The notes beneath the pieces are model-generated. The model was not told the origin of the DNA, did not search any database, and was given only the letters and a program-made list of their open reading frames with translations. A DNA stretch of 64,000 bases from contig NC_081554.1 in NCBI RefSeq assembly GCF_963082655.1, positions 40,136,354 through 40,200,353 of the forward strand. The letters are read 5' to 3'. Below, piece by piece: positions 12,386 to 23,637 of the stretch. Numbering within the stretch: position 1 is the stretch's first letter; every line of letters begins with the position of its first letter. Origin of the DNA: Stomoxys calcitrans. Lineage: Eukaryota > Arthropoda > Insecta > Diptera > Muscidae. The position numbers and the translations under genes are program-made.

Positions 12386-13110
12386 CTGTCATCTTATTTG
12401 TTAAATTATCCGTTCCGCATATTCTGCAAAATGGACGAATCGTGATTTTTGGAATGTACTGTGGGAATTTCAATGTATAATAGGCTATTGAAAATGTTGG
12501 TATCAGAAGGGGACCCTCCCCTTGTCCTACTCAAAAAGCATGCCTCACTTAGGAGTGGAGTGGACCGATTTAAGTGAATTTTAGTTTGTATTTCTAACAT
12601 AGCCCAGACAATACAACACTTACATCCAAATGTGGTTTAAAGTAACTGAGGGGAACGCCCCATCCCAAAACATTTACGAGTCCTCCCGTGTACACCAATA
12701 TAGTCTATTTGGTACTCAATATGAAGGTATTTGGACGCTAATTACGTATCTGACATCAAAATGTAGCTACTATTATTAAAGAGCTACTCCATTTCTAAAA
12801 TTCTAAAAGCGCACGTCTTGAACGATTGGGGCAATATGGAACTTAAATAAAGGATGTTCGGAATTATGGTACTGAACAAGCATCCAAAATTGAGCCCAAA
12901 TAACAAATGAGATCGCTTCTGTGAAAAAAATAAGAATCTGTGTGTATTTAAAAACTGTAAGCGTTATTTCAACAGACGGACGGACGTGGCTTAGGATGTA
13001 TTTTTACGACGACCAAATCGGAAATGGATATTTCTTCGATGTTTTGCCAACGAATAAACAAAATTAATATAATATAACCTAATTCTTCGGTGGTGGGTAC
13101 AACAGGTCTA
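12386..13110. other. Degenerate repeat-derived spacer
   Basis: Most of this stretch is weakly family B-like (GGGGAACGCCCCATCCC near 12651; 'ggcaatatggaacttaaat' near 12830). From 12965 it resembles a decayed DINE-like right end, with AACAGACGGACGGACG, 'ggctta', and a closing 'cggtggtgggtac'. No gene is seen. Confidence 0.5.
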
Positions 13111-13439
13111 CATTGTGCAACCCCAAATCATTATTCTCAAAGACAAACTAAAAACAAAAACTACATAAAAAGCCGCTAACAAGTGATTTCCCCCATAATA
13201 GTTCCACCACAAATGATTTCCATAGCATTTAACAAATGAAACATTAACAGCACCTTGTTTTTTTCACACATCTATTGATATGTAAATACATGTCAATAGA
13301 AAATGCGCTTAAATGCTTATTGAATGAAACCAAAGAAGCAACCTAAACACTACCAATTATAATAAAATTGACCCCATGCCGTGAAAAAAACCAACAACAA
13401 GGAAAACAAAAACAAAACAAAAGTGTTCTTTACTGGCAT

Positions 13440-13540
13440 ACACACTTTTAAAATCAATAACATGCTAGATGTTAAAAACAATGTCAATTTTCTAGCATGC
13501 TACAAATATTCATAAAAATATATAGCATGCTATAAAAGTC
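13440..13540. repeat. Cluster of TAGCATGCTA palindromes
   Basis: CTAGCATGCTAC (about 13493) and TATAGCATGCTATA (about 13521) are short perfect palindromes. A related 'aacatgctagatg' lies at 13459. They sit about 350 bp upstream of the tRNA gene. Function is unknown; they could be a decayed inverted-repeat element. Confidence 0.35.
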
Positions 13541-13864
13541 TTTTAATAGTCATTGAGGAAACCAAAGTGAATTGTGTGTGAGAACACCATTACACCCTCC
13601 CGCTCGCTTAGTTCATCATCATTAAGTTAACGAAAGAGTAAGGCAAAACAGACGAGGGAAAAATTAAGCAGATTAAGCAGGGAGAGCACTTTTCATGCCA
13701 TTGTGAGTGTGTATGGCCGTTATCTCAGCCATTTCATAACAGCTTGCGCTAATTGTGTGTGCACTAATGTAAGAGACTACGATGGCTCACTTAAATGAAT
13801 GCGAGGCGTCGTCTAAAAATAGCCACAGCGAATATCATGGAGGTTTGTTAGGCAGCGGCCATGT
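13541..13864. other. Upstream flank of the tRNA gene
   Basis: Unique-looking sequence with no open frame of note. It holds no A/B box pair other than that of the tRNA gene that follows. Confidence 0.4.
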
Positions 13865-13937
13865 GCCCGGGTAGCTCAGTCGGTAGAGCATTGGACTTTT
13901 AATCCAAGGGTCCAGGGTTCAAGTCCCTGCTCGGGCG
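13865..13937 (+). tRNA. tRNA-Lys (anticodon UUU)
   Basis: A 73-nt gene that folds as a standard cloverleaf. The acceptor stem is GCCCGGG with CTCGGGC (one G-U pair), followed by discriminator G. The D arm carries the internal A box TAGCTCAGTCGG (13872-13883). The anticodon stem TTGGA/TCCAA encloses loop CTTTTAA, giving anticodon TTT. The B box GGTTCAAGTCC lies at 13916-13926. There is no intron and no encoded CCA, as expected for a eukaryotic nuclear gene. The sequence is close to the Drosophila tRNA-Lys(UUU) as I know it. The paired stems and clean pol III terminator argue for a functional gene that decodes AAA/AAG lysine codons, not a SINE head. Confidence 0.97.
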
Positions 13938-13944
13938 TTCGCAA

Positions 13945-13954
13945 TTTTTTTTTT
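13945..13954 (+). terminator. RNA polymerase III terminator of tRNA-Lys
   Basis: A run of ten T residues starts 8 nt after the tRNA 3' end. Confidence 0.85.
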
Positions 13955-14099
13955 AAATATAAATTTTTTTAAGCAAAAATACAATTTTTAATTTATTTCG
14001 TTTTTATTTTATTTTTGAGTTTCCGTTTATTATTTTTTTTTTTATTTTAAATTTGTTTATTTACGATTTTTTTTTTTATTTTACAGAATTAATTTTTTG

Positions 14100-14945
14100 C
14101 ATTGCCCACCACCATAAGATGGGGTGTACTAATTTCATAATTCCGTTTGTAACACCTCGAAATATGCGTCTGGGAATCTATAAAGTATATATATTCTTGA
14201 TCGTTTTGAAATTCTAAGTCAATCTAGCCATGTCATTTAGACCGATCTGCCGATTTAGAATCTTAAGGTCACACAAACCACATTTATTGCCCGATATCAT
14301 TGGAATTTAAAACAGCGAGATGCAATAGAGTTCCCCATATACGAAACGAATATGGTCTAAATTGGACCATATTTAGATATAGCTGCCATATTAACCGATC
14401 TACCCATCAAGGTCTTAAGTCCATAACCGCTGCATATATATGTAGCTCTAATTTGTTAAAACTTGAAATAATAAAATTCACTAGGATTGGGGGGGTTACC
14501 GTAGTGCAGAGGTTAGCAGGTGCCTCCACGACGCTGAAGGCATAGTTTCGAATCCTGACAAGAACTTAAAAAAACATTTTCAGTGGTGGTTATCCCCTCC
14601 TTATGCAAGCAACATTTGTCATACCATGTAAAAACTTCTCCTTAAAGAGGTGTTGCACTGCGGTATGCCGTTCGCACTCGACTTTGAATGGGACAGCCCT
14701 CATTGATATGTGAGAATTTTGCCACTGTTCCTTAATAGAATGTTCATGCGCAAATTTTACTAGAGAACTCAATATTTCCATCGAATATGGTTGGGATAGT
14801 TGGTATATAGACCATTCTTCCGATTTAGGGTCTTGAGCCCATAGAGAGCGCATTTTTATCTGATTTTCCTGAAATTTGGTACAATGATTTGCAAAATTCC
14901 TATGGATATCCATGTCAAGTATGGTCAAGATTATCATAGGTTCAG
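14100..14945 (+). mobile_element. DINE-like element, decayed, split by a SINE
   Basis: Starts with 'cccaccaccataagatgggg', then TTCCGTTTGTAACACCTCGA, TATATATTCTTGATCG and 'tctagccatgtc'. This is the GTCY-side end, but the tetranucleotide tract itself has been lost. Units with 'ccgatttagggtcttgagcc' continue on the far side of the SINE at 14491-14761. No terminal hairpin is found, so the right end is truncated. Confidence 0.7.
14491..14761 (+). mobile_element. tRNA-derived SINE copy 1
   Basis: The head has a pol III-like A box region (TAGTGCAGAGGTTAGCAGG) and a B box-like TTTCGAATCCTG, followed by 'agaactt' and CAGTGGTGGTTATCCCCTCC. The tail includes 'aaagaggtgttgcactgcgg' and 'gccgttcgcactcg'. 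The same body occurs at 32846-33130 and, in pieces, at 49573-49870 and 31360-31432. It is inserted in a DINE-like element. No coding potential. Confidence 0.75.
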
Positions 14946-15119
14946 CTCGCTGATTCTAGAGTTAGTTGGGTCTGTGCATCGAATGCCACCACGCTCGTCT
15001 GCGAGTACTACTGCCTGCACCGGGAAATTTGGTCGCACTTGGGCTATTCGACCGGCTGTTATATAACGATCAAATGCTGCGTTAATGATGTCTCGTAATT
15101 TCCTCTAGAAAATTTCCCC

Positions 15120-18100
15120 TACACCCCTACTGTGGTACAGGGTATTATAATTTTGTGCATTTGTTTGCAACACCCAGAAGGAATAGAGATAGACCCAATG
15201 ATAGGCAAACCGATCGACTCAGAATTAATTTCTGATTCGATTTAGCTATGTCCGTCTGTCTGTCCGTCTGATAATTTGAGTACAAACTACAGGTCGAAGT
15301 TTTCATTCGATCGTCTTCAAATTTTGTACAGGCATATTTTTCGGTCTAGAGATGAAGCCCATTGAAATTGGAAAAAATCAGTTCAGATTTAGATATAGCT
15401 CCCATATATATGTTCGTCCGATTTGCAGTAATAATGCATTAAAATGGTCATTTGTACACCGATTCGCTCGAAATTTGGCATAAAGTGTTTTCTTATGACT
15501 CTCGACGTTACTGGTGAATTCCATGGAAATCGGTTCTGATTTAAATATAGCTCTCATATATATATAGCGCCCGATTTTAATTTCTAGAGTCACTTCAAGC
15601 GCATTTATTGACCAATCTTGCCAAAATGTTGCACAACACTATAATCGACGACCACCAAAATATCTAAGAAGTTTGGTTGAAATCGGTTCCGATTTAGTTA
15701 TAGCTCCCGTATATATGTTCTTCCGATTTTGAGAATTATTGCAATAAAGTGCTCATTTGTTAACCGATTCTCACGTAATTTGGCATGAGGGATTATGACT
15801 CTCGACATTACTGTTCAATTTCTTAGAAATCGGTTCAGATTTAGACATAATTCTCATATATATAAAGCGCCTGATTTTAACTTCTAGAGTCACAGCAAGC
15901 GCATCTATAAACAAATCTTGCCAAAATTTTGCACAACGCTTTTCTCGACGACTACCACAATATCTAAGAAGTTTGGTCGAAATCGGTTCAGATTTAGTTA
16001 AAGCTCCCGTATATATGTTCTTCCGATTTTGAGAATTATTGCAATAAAGTGTTCATTTGTTAACCGATTCTCTCGTAATTTGGCATGAGGGATTTTTTTA
16101 TGACTCTCGACATTACTGGTGAATTTCATAGAAATCGGCTCAGACTTAGATATAGCTGTCATATACGTATATCGCCTAATTTTAACTTCCAGAGTCAGAA
16201 CAATCGCATTTATTGGCCAATCTTCCCACAACCGGCCAATTTGTATGTCCGATTTAGGGGTTTTCTCGGTGGTCCCCCAGATACATAGCCCTTAAAAAAA
16301 TACCAGCATCGTGCTCTACCCTCAAATACCATTTATTTGAACCCCATATTGTGATTTGTTTACGGGGAGTTTATGTGATGAGGCGTCTACCAAACACTTG
16401 CCCCAAAATTGGTTATGCCACATATTGACCTTTAGCCACATATTGCCATTGTCGGTAAATTTGTACTCTTTGGGTGTTGTTTTGGGGAAGGGAAGGTGCC
16501 CCAAATATGGTCCCACATTTGGATATCAGATGGTCACTAAATAAATGCTGTTTTGGGCAAGGGGTAGACCCCAAGAAAATTGGCCCCGAAAATGAGTATC
16601 AATTTCGTGTTCTACTACCCAATACCTTTCATTTGTGTCCCACATTGTCATGGTCGGTAAATATGTCTGAGTTAGGGATGATTTGGGGAGTGTGGTGGTC
16701 CTCCAAACACTTAGATCGAAAATATGTCAGCATCGTGTTCTGCTCTCAAATATCATTTATTTAAACCCCATATTGCCATTGGCCTCACAATTAGATATCA
16801 AATTGGTTTTCTAGTCTCAAATACCTTTAGTTTAAACCCCGTATGGGGAAAAGTCAGCATATATGTCCGGTATGGGGTATGGACCTTAAAAACTATCAAT
16901 ATCGAGCTACACTCTCTTGAAGACCCAAAGTGCCAAAGTGTCTTGAAGACCCAAAGTGCCATGGTGACCAAATACGTTCTATTTGGGGAGTTTTATGGGG
17001 ATGGTACGTCCCCCAGACAGTTGGACCCGAATGTTGATTTCATATTCGTGGTCTACTTCCAATTGCCTTATATGTGAGCCTCATATTTCTATAGTCAGCC
17101 TATATGTACTGTTAGGGGGGAGTTTTGGGGGATGGGACGGCCACTAAGTGACTTGGCGCTAACGATTTTTTTATCTCTTGAAGACCCAAAGTGCCATGGT
17201 GACCAAATACGTTCTATTTGGGGGGTTTTATGGGGATTGTACGTCCCCCAGACAGTTGGACCCGAATGTTGATATCATATCCGTGGTCTACTTCCAATTA
17301 CCTTTTATGTGAGCCTCATATTTCTATAGTCAGCCTATATGTACTGTTAGGGGGGAGTTTTGGGGGATGCGACGGCCACTAAGTGACTTGGCGCTAAAGA
17401 TTTTTTTTTATCAGATTTGTGATCTACTCTAAAATACCTCTTATTTGAGCCCCAAATTGCAATGGTCAGCAAATACTTCCTATTTGGGTGGTGTTATGTG
17501 TGTGAGGTGATCCCATGGACACTTTTCCTAATTACTGATACCAGATTCATGCTTTACTTCCAAAGACCTTTCATTTGAGCCCCATATTGCTATGGTCGTA
17601 AATTTGTCCCCTTTGGAGGGGGGGTTGTTTTGGGGAGGGACGGCCCCCCATACACTTGGTCGCACACTTTGATATCAGATTCGTATTCTACTCGCAAATA
17701 CTTTTCATTTGAGTCCCATATTGCCATAGTCGGTAAATATGTCCGATTAGAGGGTGTTTTTGGGGGTTGGGGAGGACTCCCAAACACTTCGTCCGACAAT
17801 TGGATATGCTTTCTAATTTTAAATACCTTTCATTTGAGTCCAAAATTGTCGTGATTGGTCTATATATATTGGTAGGTTGTGGGGGTGGGGCGTCCCCCTT
17901 AGGTACCCCATCCGAAATTTGGTTATCAAATTCTTGTTTTTAGGTAACTATTAATGTGCAAACAAAATTTCGCTAAAATCGCCCTACCCATCTCAGAGGT
18001 CTGGCGTTTCTGAAAATTAAGGTAAGGGGAGGGTCCGCTCCCCCTTCAGATATCAAAAACTGTGGTACCCTATTTTCACCACGGGATTATTATGTACCAC

Positions 18101-18460
18101 CTGCGAAAATTTCACAAATGGTTCAGCCGTTATTGAGTCTATAAGGAACACACAAACAAACCGACAAACAAACAAACACAAATTGAATTTTATATATAAG
18201 ATATCGCCGGACGGCTACCACAATATCTGAGAAGTTCGGTCAAAATCTGTTCAGATTTACATATAGCTCCCATAAATATGTTTGTCAGATCTTGGTTAAT
18301 TTGCAATAATGTTGTCATTTGTCAACCGCAGTTATTACAGTTTAAACATATTCGTTAAATAACCCATCTGAAAACATTCCCCGAAGTCTATCAAAATAGG
18401 TTTAAAATTGAATATAGCTCGCACATTGTACTTATAGGGTAGGAGTAGGGTATTATACAG
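15120..18460. repeat. Family C repeat, split by a family B element
   Basis: The left part (15120-16228) starts with 'ctactgtggtacagggtatt' and contains GTCTGTCTGTCCGTCTG (about 15247). Three units follow with GATATAGCTCCCATATAT and 'ttctcgacgactaccacaat'. The right part (18205-18460) resumes in the same unit at 'cggctaccacaatatctgag' and ends 'gtagggtattatacag'. The gap is filled by family B. The ends 'acagggtatta' and 'agggtattata' resemble the TATACCCT ends of DINE-type elements, so this may be a third, older DINE subfamily. Confidence 0.65.
16229..18204 (+). repeat. Family B repeat copy 1 (uninterrupted 3' end)
   Basis: Many units share 'ccccatattgccatggtcgg', a 'taaatatgtccg' word, a GGGG-rich stretch and 'cccaaatacctttcatttga'. 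A region at 16912-17160 is nearly repeated at 17170-17400. The end is distinctive: 'ggtaagggg...ccgctccccc', then 'ttttcaccacgggatt', 'gttcagccgttattgagtct', 'ataaggaacacacaaacaaa' and a TATATATAAGAT tail. This copy supplies the empty site for the Tc1-like insertion seen in copy 2. Class is uncertain. All open frames inside it are fortuitous. Confidence 0.75.
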
Positions 18461-19433
18461 TAGGTACAGCCTGACTTTGGCTCTTCCTTACTGGTTAAAA
18501 GGTTAATTTGGTGATTCTTTCACCCACTGTGTTTAGGATAAATTTGGACACTAAAGCATCCAGGATTTCTGCAAATGCTATCTGTCTCAGCAAATATCTG
18601 GCAATTTCGCATATGATGGCTAGAATGACGAACACGACACCACATATAATAATGGCGATGATGATTAAGTTACGCCCAACATTTATTTGAAATACCTTGG
18701 GAAAATTGTGCAACATTCTAGCCAATATGCAACAAATTCCATGCCATCCATCCTTTTACTCAACATTGTTTTTTTTTTCGTTTTAACCAAAACATAAGCT
18801 CAACACAGTCATATAAAACGTTGGCTATTTACACCGGAAATGGGCGGATGCCAAACTGATTGAATCAACAAACTACGGTAAAATGTGCAATGAACTCTGT
18901 CGTCCCAGATAAATGGCTATGGCAAGAACATTTTAACTCCTTCATCAAGTGTAAAAAAAATGCCTTCTTGGGATGATGCAGACACCAAAATTATAAATTC
19001 ATGTTGTCGCATGAGTAGAGAGAGAGTGTACAAAACAGATGAAGAAAATTGGTATGTTAAAACAATTCCGAAAAATTCAAGCAATGAGAACGTAAATCCA
19101 TTGAATGGACTACAGTGAGTCATACCTCAAGACTTTCCACCATTGGCTTAAGTCCACATGTGCGGTCGTAAAAGTAAGCTGCTAGCTTTCGCAATAAATT
19201 TTCTTGTAGTCTGGAGCATGGATAGTTTTAATAATGCTTTCACAACAATGGCATGAATAATCAAACTGAAATTCCGGAAATGATTGTCATTTGCCAATAC
19301 ATATCGAGAAAAAAGAAGCTCTTACCACAATTTCAAAAGAATTTTGTGAACCAATTAAAATGACATACCTGAAAGAGAGACAAAAGAAATGTATATGAAA
19401 ATTTGGGCTTAAAAACTTTTATTTATAAATATT
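18461..19433. other. Unique-looking intergenic DNA
   Basis: Not obviously repetitive. It contains one small hydrophobic open frame (18495-18716, minus), listed separately. Nothing else was recognised. Confidence 0.45.
18495..18716 (-). CDS. Possible small single-pass membrane peptide or exon (unproven)
   Basis: From ATG at 18716 the frame gives 73 residues, opening MLHNFPKVFQINVGRN. A strong hydrophobic segment follows (LIIIAIIICGVVFVILAII, about residues 17-35), then an amphipathic stretch (EIARYLLRQIAFAEILDAL) and a polar end finishing at TAA. One transmembrane segment is predicted by eye. An in-frame stop lies about 45 nt upstream of the ATG, so this is not obviously the middle of a longer exon. 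I recognise no family. The surrounding kilobase is not repeat-derived, which is the only contextual support. In AT-rich DNA a frame this short with an (ATC)-rich core can arise by chance. Confidence 0.25.
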   Translation of the reverse strand: MLHNFPKVFQINVGRNLIIIAIIICGVVFVILAIICEIARYLLRQIAFAEILDALVSKFILNTVGERITKLTF

Positions 19434-21101
19434 ACTAGCTGGACCGGGCCCGCTACACTGCTCCTTCTTTTACTTTATATGGAACAAAATTTTCCTTGGA
19501 ATATTTATTTTCGAAATACCATGCTACGAAAATAGTATATCGCTTGACAAACAGTTTATCTGAATCCCATATGATCTTGATTGGTCTACGAATTTAGGTT
19601 TGGATGTAAGGTGTACTCCATTCTTAAAATACTTTATTTCAGCCCGATACTCTCATGATGACAGATTTAGGGGCGTTTTATGGGGTGAGGCGGTCCCCTA
19701 GACACTTGGCCCTGAAAAAAATATCAGCATCGTGCTCCATTTATTTAAATCCCATATTGCCATTGGTTTTGACGGGGGAGTTTACAGGATGCCCTAAATA
19801 CATGGTCCTACATTTGGATATCAAATTCGTATTCTACTCCCAAATACCTTTATTTAAGCCCTACATTGCGATGGGGGTGGCGTGGTTCCCCAATAACGAA
19901 GCCCTGAAAATATATCAGCAACGTGCTCTATTCTCATATATTTGAACCTCATATTGCCATAGGCCTCAACAATGGATATCAAATTCGTTTTTTAATCTCA
20001 AATACGATTCACTTAAACCCCTTATTGAAAAAGCCAGCAAATACGTCCGGTTTGGGGAATGGGCCCTAAAAACTATGAATATCGAGCTCCACTGTCTTGA
20101 AGACCCAAATTGTCTTGGTGAGCAAATACCTTCCTACAATACTTGGGGGTTGTTATGGTGGTGGGACGATCCCTAGACAGTTGGTACCGAAAGTTGATGT
20201 CAGATTCATGGTCTACTCCCAAATACCCTTCATTTGAGCTCCATTTTCCCATAGTCGGCAAACATCACCGGTTTGGGGGGTGTTTTGGGTGATGGGGCGG
20301 CCACTCAGTGACTTGGCTTTGAAAATATATATCAGATTCGTATTCAACTCTAAAATACCTCTTATTTGAGCCTCATATTGCAATGGTCAGCAAATACTTC
20401 CTATTTGGGTGATGTTATGGGGGTGGGGTGGCCCCATAGAAGACACTTTTCCCGAACATTGATATTAGATTCGTGCTTTACTTCCAAAGCCCTTCATTTG
20501 AGCCCCATATTGCTTTGGTCGTAAATTTGTCCTCTTTTGGGGTGGTTTTGGGAGGGGCGGCCCCCTAAACACTTGGCCCCACATTTGCATATCAGATTCG
20601 TATTCTACACTTAAAATACCTTTTATCGAAAACCCATATTGCCATGGTCAGTAAATAAGTCCTGTTTGGGGGGTGTTTTGGGGTGAACCCCCAGAAACTT
20701 TGTCCTAAACTTGGATATCAGATACGTATTATATTCTCAAATACCTTTCATTTGAGTCCCATATTGCCATGGTCGGTAAATATGTCCGACTTAGGGGTGT
20801 TTTGGGGTGGTCCCCCAAACACTTGGTCCGACAATTGGATATCAGATACGTTTCCTAATCGTAAATACCTTTCATTTGAGTCCCATATTGTCGTGATTGG
20901 TGTATATAAATATTTGGTAGGTTTTGGGGTGGGGCACCCACCCTAGGTAACCCATCCCAAATTTGGATACCAAATTTTTATTTTTAGGTTACTATAAGAG
21001 AGCACACAAAATATCGCTTAAATCACCCTACCCATCTCCGAGATCTGGCGTTTCTGAAAATTAGGGTAAGGGAGAGGGTCCGTCCCCCCTTCATATATCA
21101 A

Positions 21102-21922
21102 ACAAGTAAAAGCGTGTTAAGTTCGGCCGGGCTGAATCTTATATACCCTCCACCATGGATTGCATTTGTCGAGTTCTTTTCCCGGCATCTCCTCTTAGGC
21201 AAAAAAGGATATAAGAAAAGTTGTGCTTTGCTATTAGAGCGATATCAAGATATGGTCCGGTTTGGACCACAATTAATTTATATGTTGGAGACCTGTGTAA
21301 ATTTGTCAGCCAATTCGAATTGCGCCCTTTGGGGGCTCAAGAAGTAAAATAGAGAGAACGAATTATATGGGAGCTGTATCAGGCTATAGAACGATTCAGA
21401 CCATAATAAACACGTATGTTGATGGTCATGAGAGGATCCATCGTACAAAATTTCAGGCAAACCGGATAATAATTGCGACCTCTAGAGGCTCAAGAAGTCA
21501 AGATCCCAGATCGGTTTGTATGGCAGCTATATCCGGTTATGGACCGATTTGAACCAATCTTGGCACAGTTGTTGCATATCATAACAAAATACTTTGTGCA
21601 AAAATTCATTCAAATCGGATAAGAATTGCGCCCTCTAGAGGCTCAAGAAGTCAAGGCCCTAGATCGGTTTATATGGCAGCTATATCAGGTTAGGGATCGA
21701 TTTGAACTATACTTGGAACATTTGTTGGATATCATAACAAAACACATCGTGCAAAATTTCATTCTAATCGGATAAGAATTGCGCACTCTAGAGGCTCATG
21801 AAGTCAAGACCCTAGATCGGTTTATATGGCAGCTTTATCAAAATATGGACCGATTTAAACCATACTTAGTGCAGTTGTTGGAAGTGATATCAAAACACCA
21901 CGTGCAAAATTTCAGTCAAATC
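21102..21922 (-). mobile_element. DINE-like element, GTCY end truncated, nested in family B
   Basis: The left end ACAAGTAAAAGCGTGTTAAG and TTCGGCC-G-GGC hairpin (one change) are present. About four 150-bp units follow. The sequence stops in mid-unit at 'caaaatttcagtcaaatc'. The microsatellite and the GGTGGAGGGTATA end are missing. Confidence 0.8.
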
Positions 21923-21996
21923 CATTTTCACCACGGGATCATTATGCACCATCAGTGTAAATTTCAAGAAAATCGGTTCAGCCGCTTTTGAGTCTA

Positions 21997-22022
21997 CAGC
22001 GGTCAAAAAAAGTATTCATCAT
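21997..22022 (+). repeat. Left terminal inverted repeat of Tc1-like element
   Basis: Begins CAGCGGTCAAAAAAAG and matches the reverse complement of 23612-23637 without mismatch. A TA target dinucleotide lies immediately left. Confidence 0.95.
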
Positions 22023-22346
22023 TAGCAAAATTGATAATAAATTCACTTATTTTGGGTAATTGAAGAAAATTTAAAGTAAACAAATAATGCAGTTTTATGC
22101 AATAGTTTATTTTTCGTAATATGTTTTAAAATAAATTCAAAAAATAAATTTAATTAGCGCAAAAAATGCAATTTTATATAATAACACCAAAAACAGAACA
22201 AAAAAAGTATTCATCATTGATGTGCTATCATCAAAGTCAAATTCAAATATTATTTGGGAATCCCCCTTTTCTGTTTTACTTAGTAAAGGAGGCTTTGCCC
22301 TTGACAGCAAATATTTAATTTCATTGAAAATATAGTTTTTGTCAAA

Positions 22347-23375
22347 ATGGGTCGTAAGCAAAACGAGGTTTCTGATGAGGTAAAAGTTTTGATAATAAAA
22401 CACCACAGGAATGGTTTAACTCAAAAAACTATCAGTGAAATATTAAATAGACCACGATCTACTATACAATCCATCATCAGAAAGTGGACAGAAACGAAAA
22501 CTGTTGACAATAAACCAAGATCTGGTCGACCAAAAGCACTTTCAGTTGGAGATGTGCGTTGGCTAGTGCGGCAAGTTCAGAAAACTCCGAAGACAAATGC
22601 GACCATTCTTCGTAAAAACACTATGGAATATTTAGGGAAGGAAGTTACTACACAAACAATTCGAAATACACTCAAAAGGCATAGTTACAGAGGAAGAACT
22701 ACACGTAAGAAGCCCTTTATAAATAAAATAAACCGAGTGAAAAGGCTAAACTTCGCAAAAATGTATGTAAAACAGCCCGAATCATTTTGGAAAACAGTCA
22801 TTTTTGCAGACGAGAGCAAGTTTAATCTTTTTGGGTGCGATGGAAAGGTCATAGTGTACAGAAAACCAAATACAGAGCTTGAAGAACGAAACACAGTTGC
22901 TACTGTAAAACATGGTGGAGGTGGTTTAATGGTTTGGGGGTGTATGGCGGCTTCAGGAGCGGGAAATCTTGAAATTATTAATGGAGTAATGGATCATAAG
23001 TATTACATTGACATTTTAAAGAGGAATTTAAAAGATAGTGCTGTAAAACTTGGGCTTGGTAATAACTTTCAATATTATCAAGATAATGACCCCAAACATT
23101 CTGCTTTAAATACCAAGATGTGGATGCTGTATAACTGCCCCAAAGTCATTAAAACTCCTCCTCAAAGTCCCGACTTGAACCCAATTGAACATCTTTGGGA
23201 ACATCTCGAACGCAAATTGAGAACGCGCAATTTTTCGAGCAAGAGTCAAATGCAACAGGTGATAATGGAGGAATGGACTAATATAGACCAAAATATAACC
23301 GCTAAATTAGTCCAATCGATGTCAAACCGTTTAAAAGAAGTTATAAGACGCGGTGGTCGAATAACAAAGTATTAA
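22347..23375 (+). CDS. Tc1-like DD34E transposase, intact
   Basis: 342 residues, the usual length of a Tc1 transposase. It would bind its transposon ends in the nucleus, then cut and reinsert them at TA. Residues about 10-47 form the first helix-turn-helix of the paired-like domain (LTQKTISEILNRPRSTIQ). A GRPR-type linker follows (SGRPKALS, 59-66), then a second helix-turn-helix to about 115 and a basic stretch (RTTRKKPF, KINRVKR) that could serve as nuclear signal. The catalytic triad is present: D155 in FADESKFN, D246 in YYQDNDPKHS and E281 in SPDLNPIEHLW, with 34 residues between the last two. GGGGLMVWGCM precedes the second Asp. The C-terminus LKEVIRRGGRITKY is typical. The ATG at 22347 is the first in frame and lies inside the element. 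No stop or frameshift is seen. Closest named family not assigned. Confidence 0.95.
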   Translation: MGRKQNEVSDEVKVLIIKHHRNGLTQKTISEILNRPRSTIQSIIRKWTETKTVDNKPRSGRPKALSVGDVRWLVRQVQKTPKTNATILRKNTMEYLGKEVTTQTIRNTLKRHSYRGRTTRKKPFINKINRVKRLNFAKMYVKQPESFWKTVIFADESKFNLFGCDGKVIVYRKPNTELEERNTVATVKHGGGGLMVWGCMAASGAGNLEIINGVMDHKYYIDILKRNLKDSAVKLGLGNNFQYYQDNDPKHSALNTKMWMLYNCPKVIKTPPQSPDLNPIEHLWEHLERKLRTRNFSSKSQMQQVIMEEWTNIDQNITAKLVQSMSNRLKEVIRRGGRITKY

Positions 23376-23611
23376 TTTTTTTAAATTATGTTATTTATTT
23401 TTTTGTTTTTTTGCAATGATGAATACTTTTTTTGTTTAATTTTTTGTGTTCAGCTGTAAAATGGCCCTTTTTGTTCCAATAAATACTATTTTTTTCTTTA
23501 AAAACAATGAAATTGTGTACATATATATCACACAAGCACTACTGCATCATTAGTTTAATATGTTTTTATTCCAATTGTCTTTTGTAGACTTATTAAAAAA
23601 AACAACATTGA

Positions 23612-23637
23612 ATGATGAATACTTTTTTTGACCGCTG
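23612..23637 (-). repeat. Right terminal inverted repeat of Tc1-like element
   Basis: Ends CTTTTTTTGACCGCTG, followed by TA. It mirrors 21997-22022. Confidence 0.95.

Larger units (their letters stand above)
21997..23637 (+). mobile_element. Complete Tc1-like transposon with IR/DR ends
   Basis: 1641 bp, flanked by TA on both sides (21995-21996 and 23638-23639). Outer inverted repeats are identical over 26 bp, beginning CAGCGGTCAAAAAAAGTATT. A second, inner copy of the core (AAAAAAAGTATTCATCAT) lies at about 22200 on the left, and its reverse complement at about 23416 on the right. Each end therefore carries two direct repeats about 200 bp apart, the IR/DR arrangement known from Tc1-like elements such as Minos, S, Paris and Sleeping Beauty. 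One uninterrupted transposase gene fills the centre. Identical ends, an intact frame and intact TA duplications suggest a recent insertion. Confidence 0.95.

Noticed and set aside
13265..13440. Regulatory element or miRNA hairpin upstream of the tRNA
   Set aside because: I looked for a 60-80 nt fold with long arms and found only short AT-rich matches.
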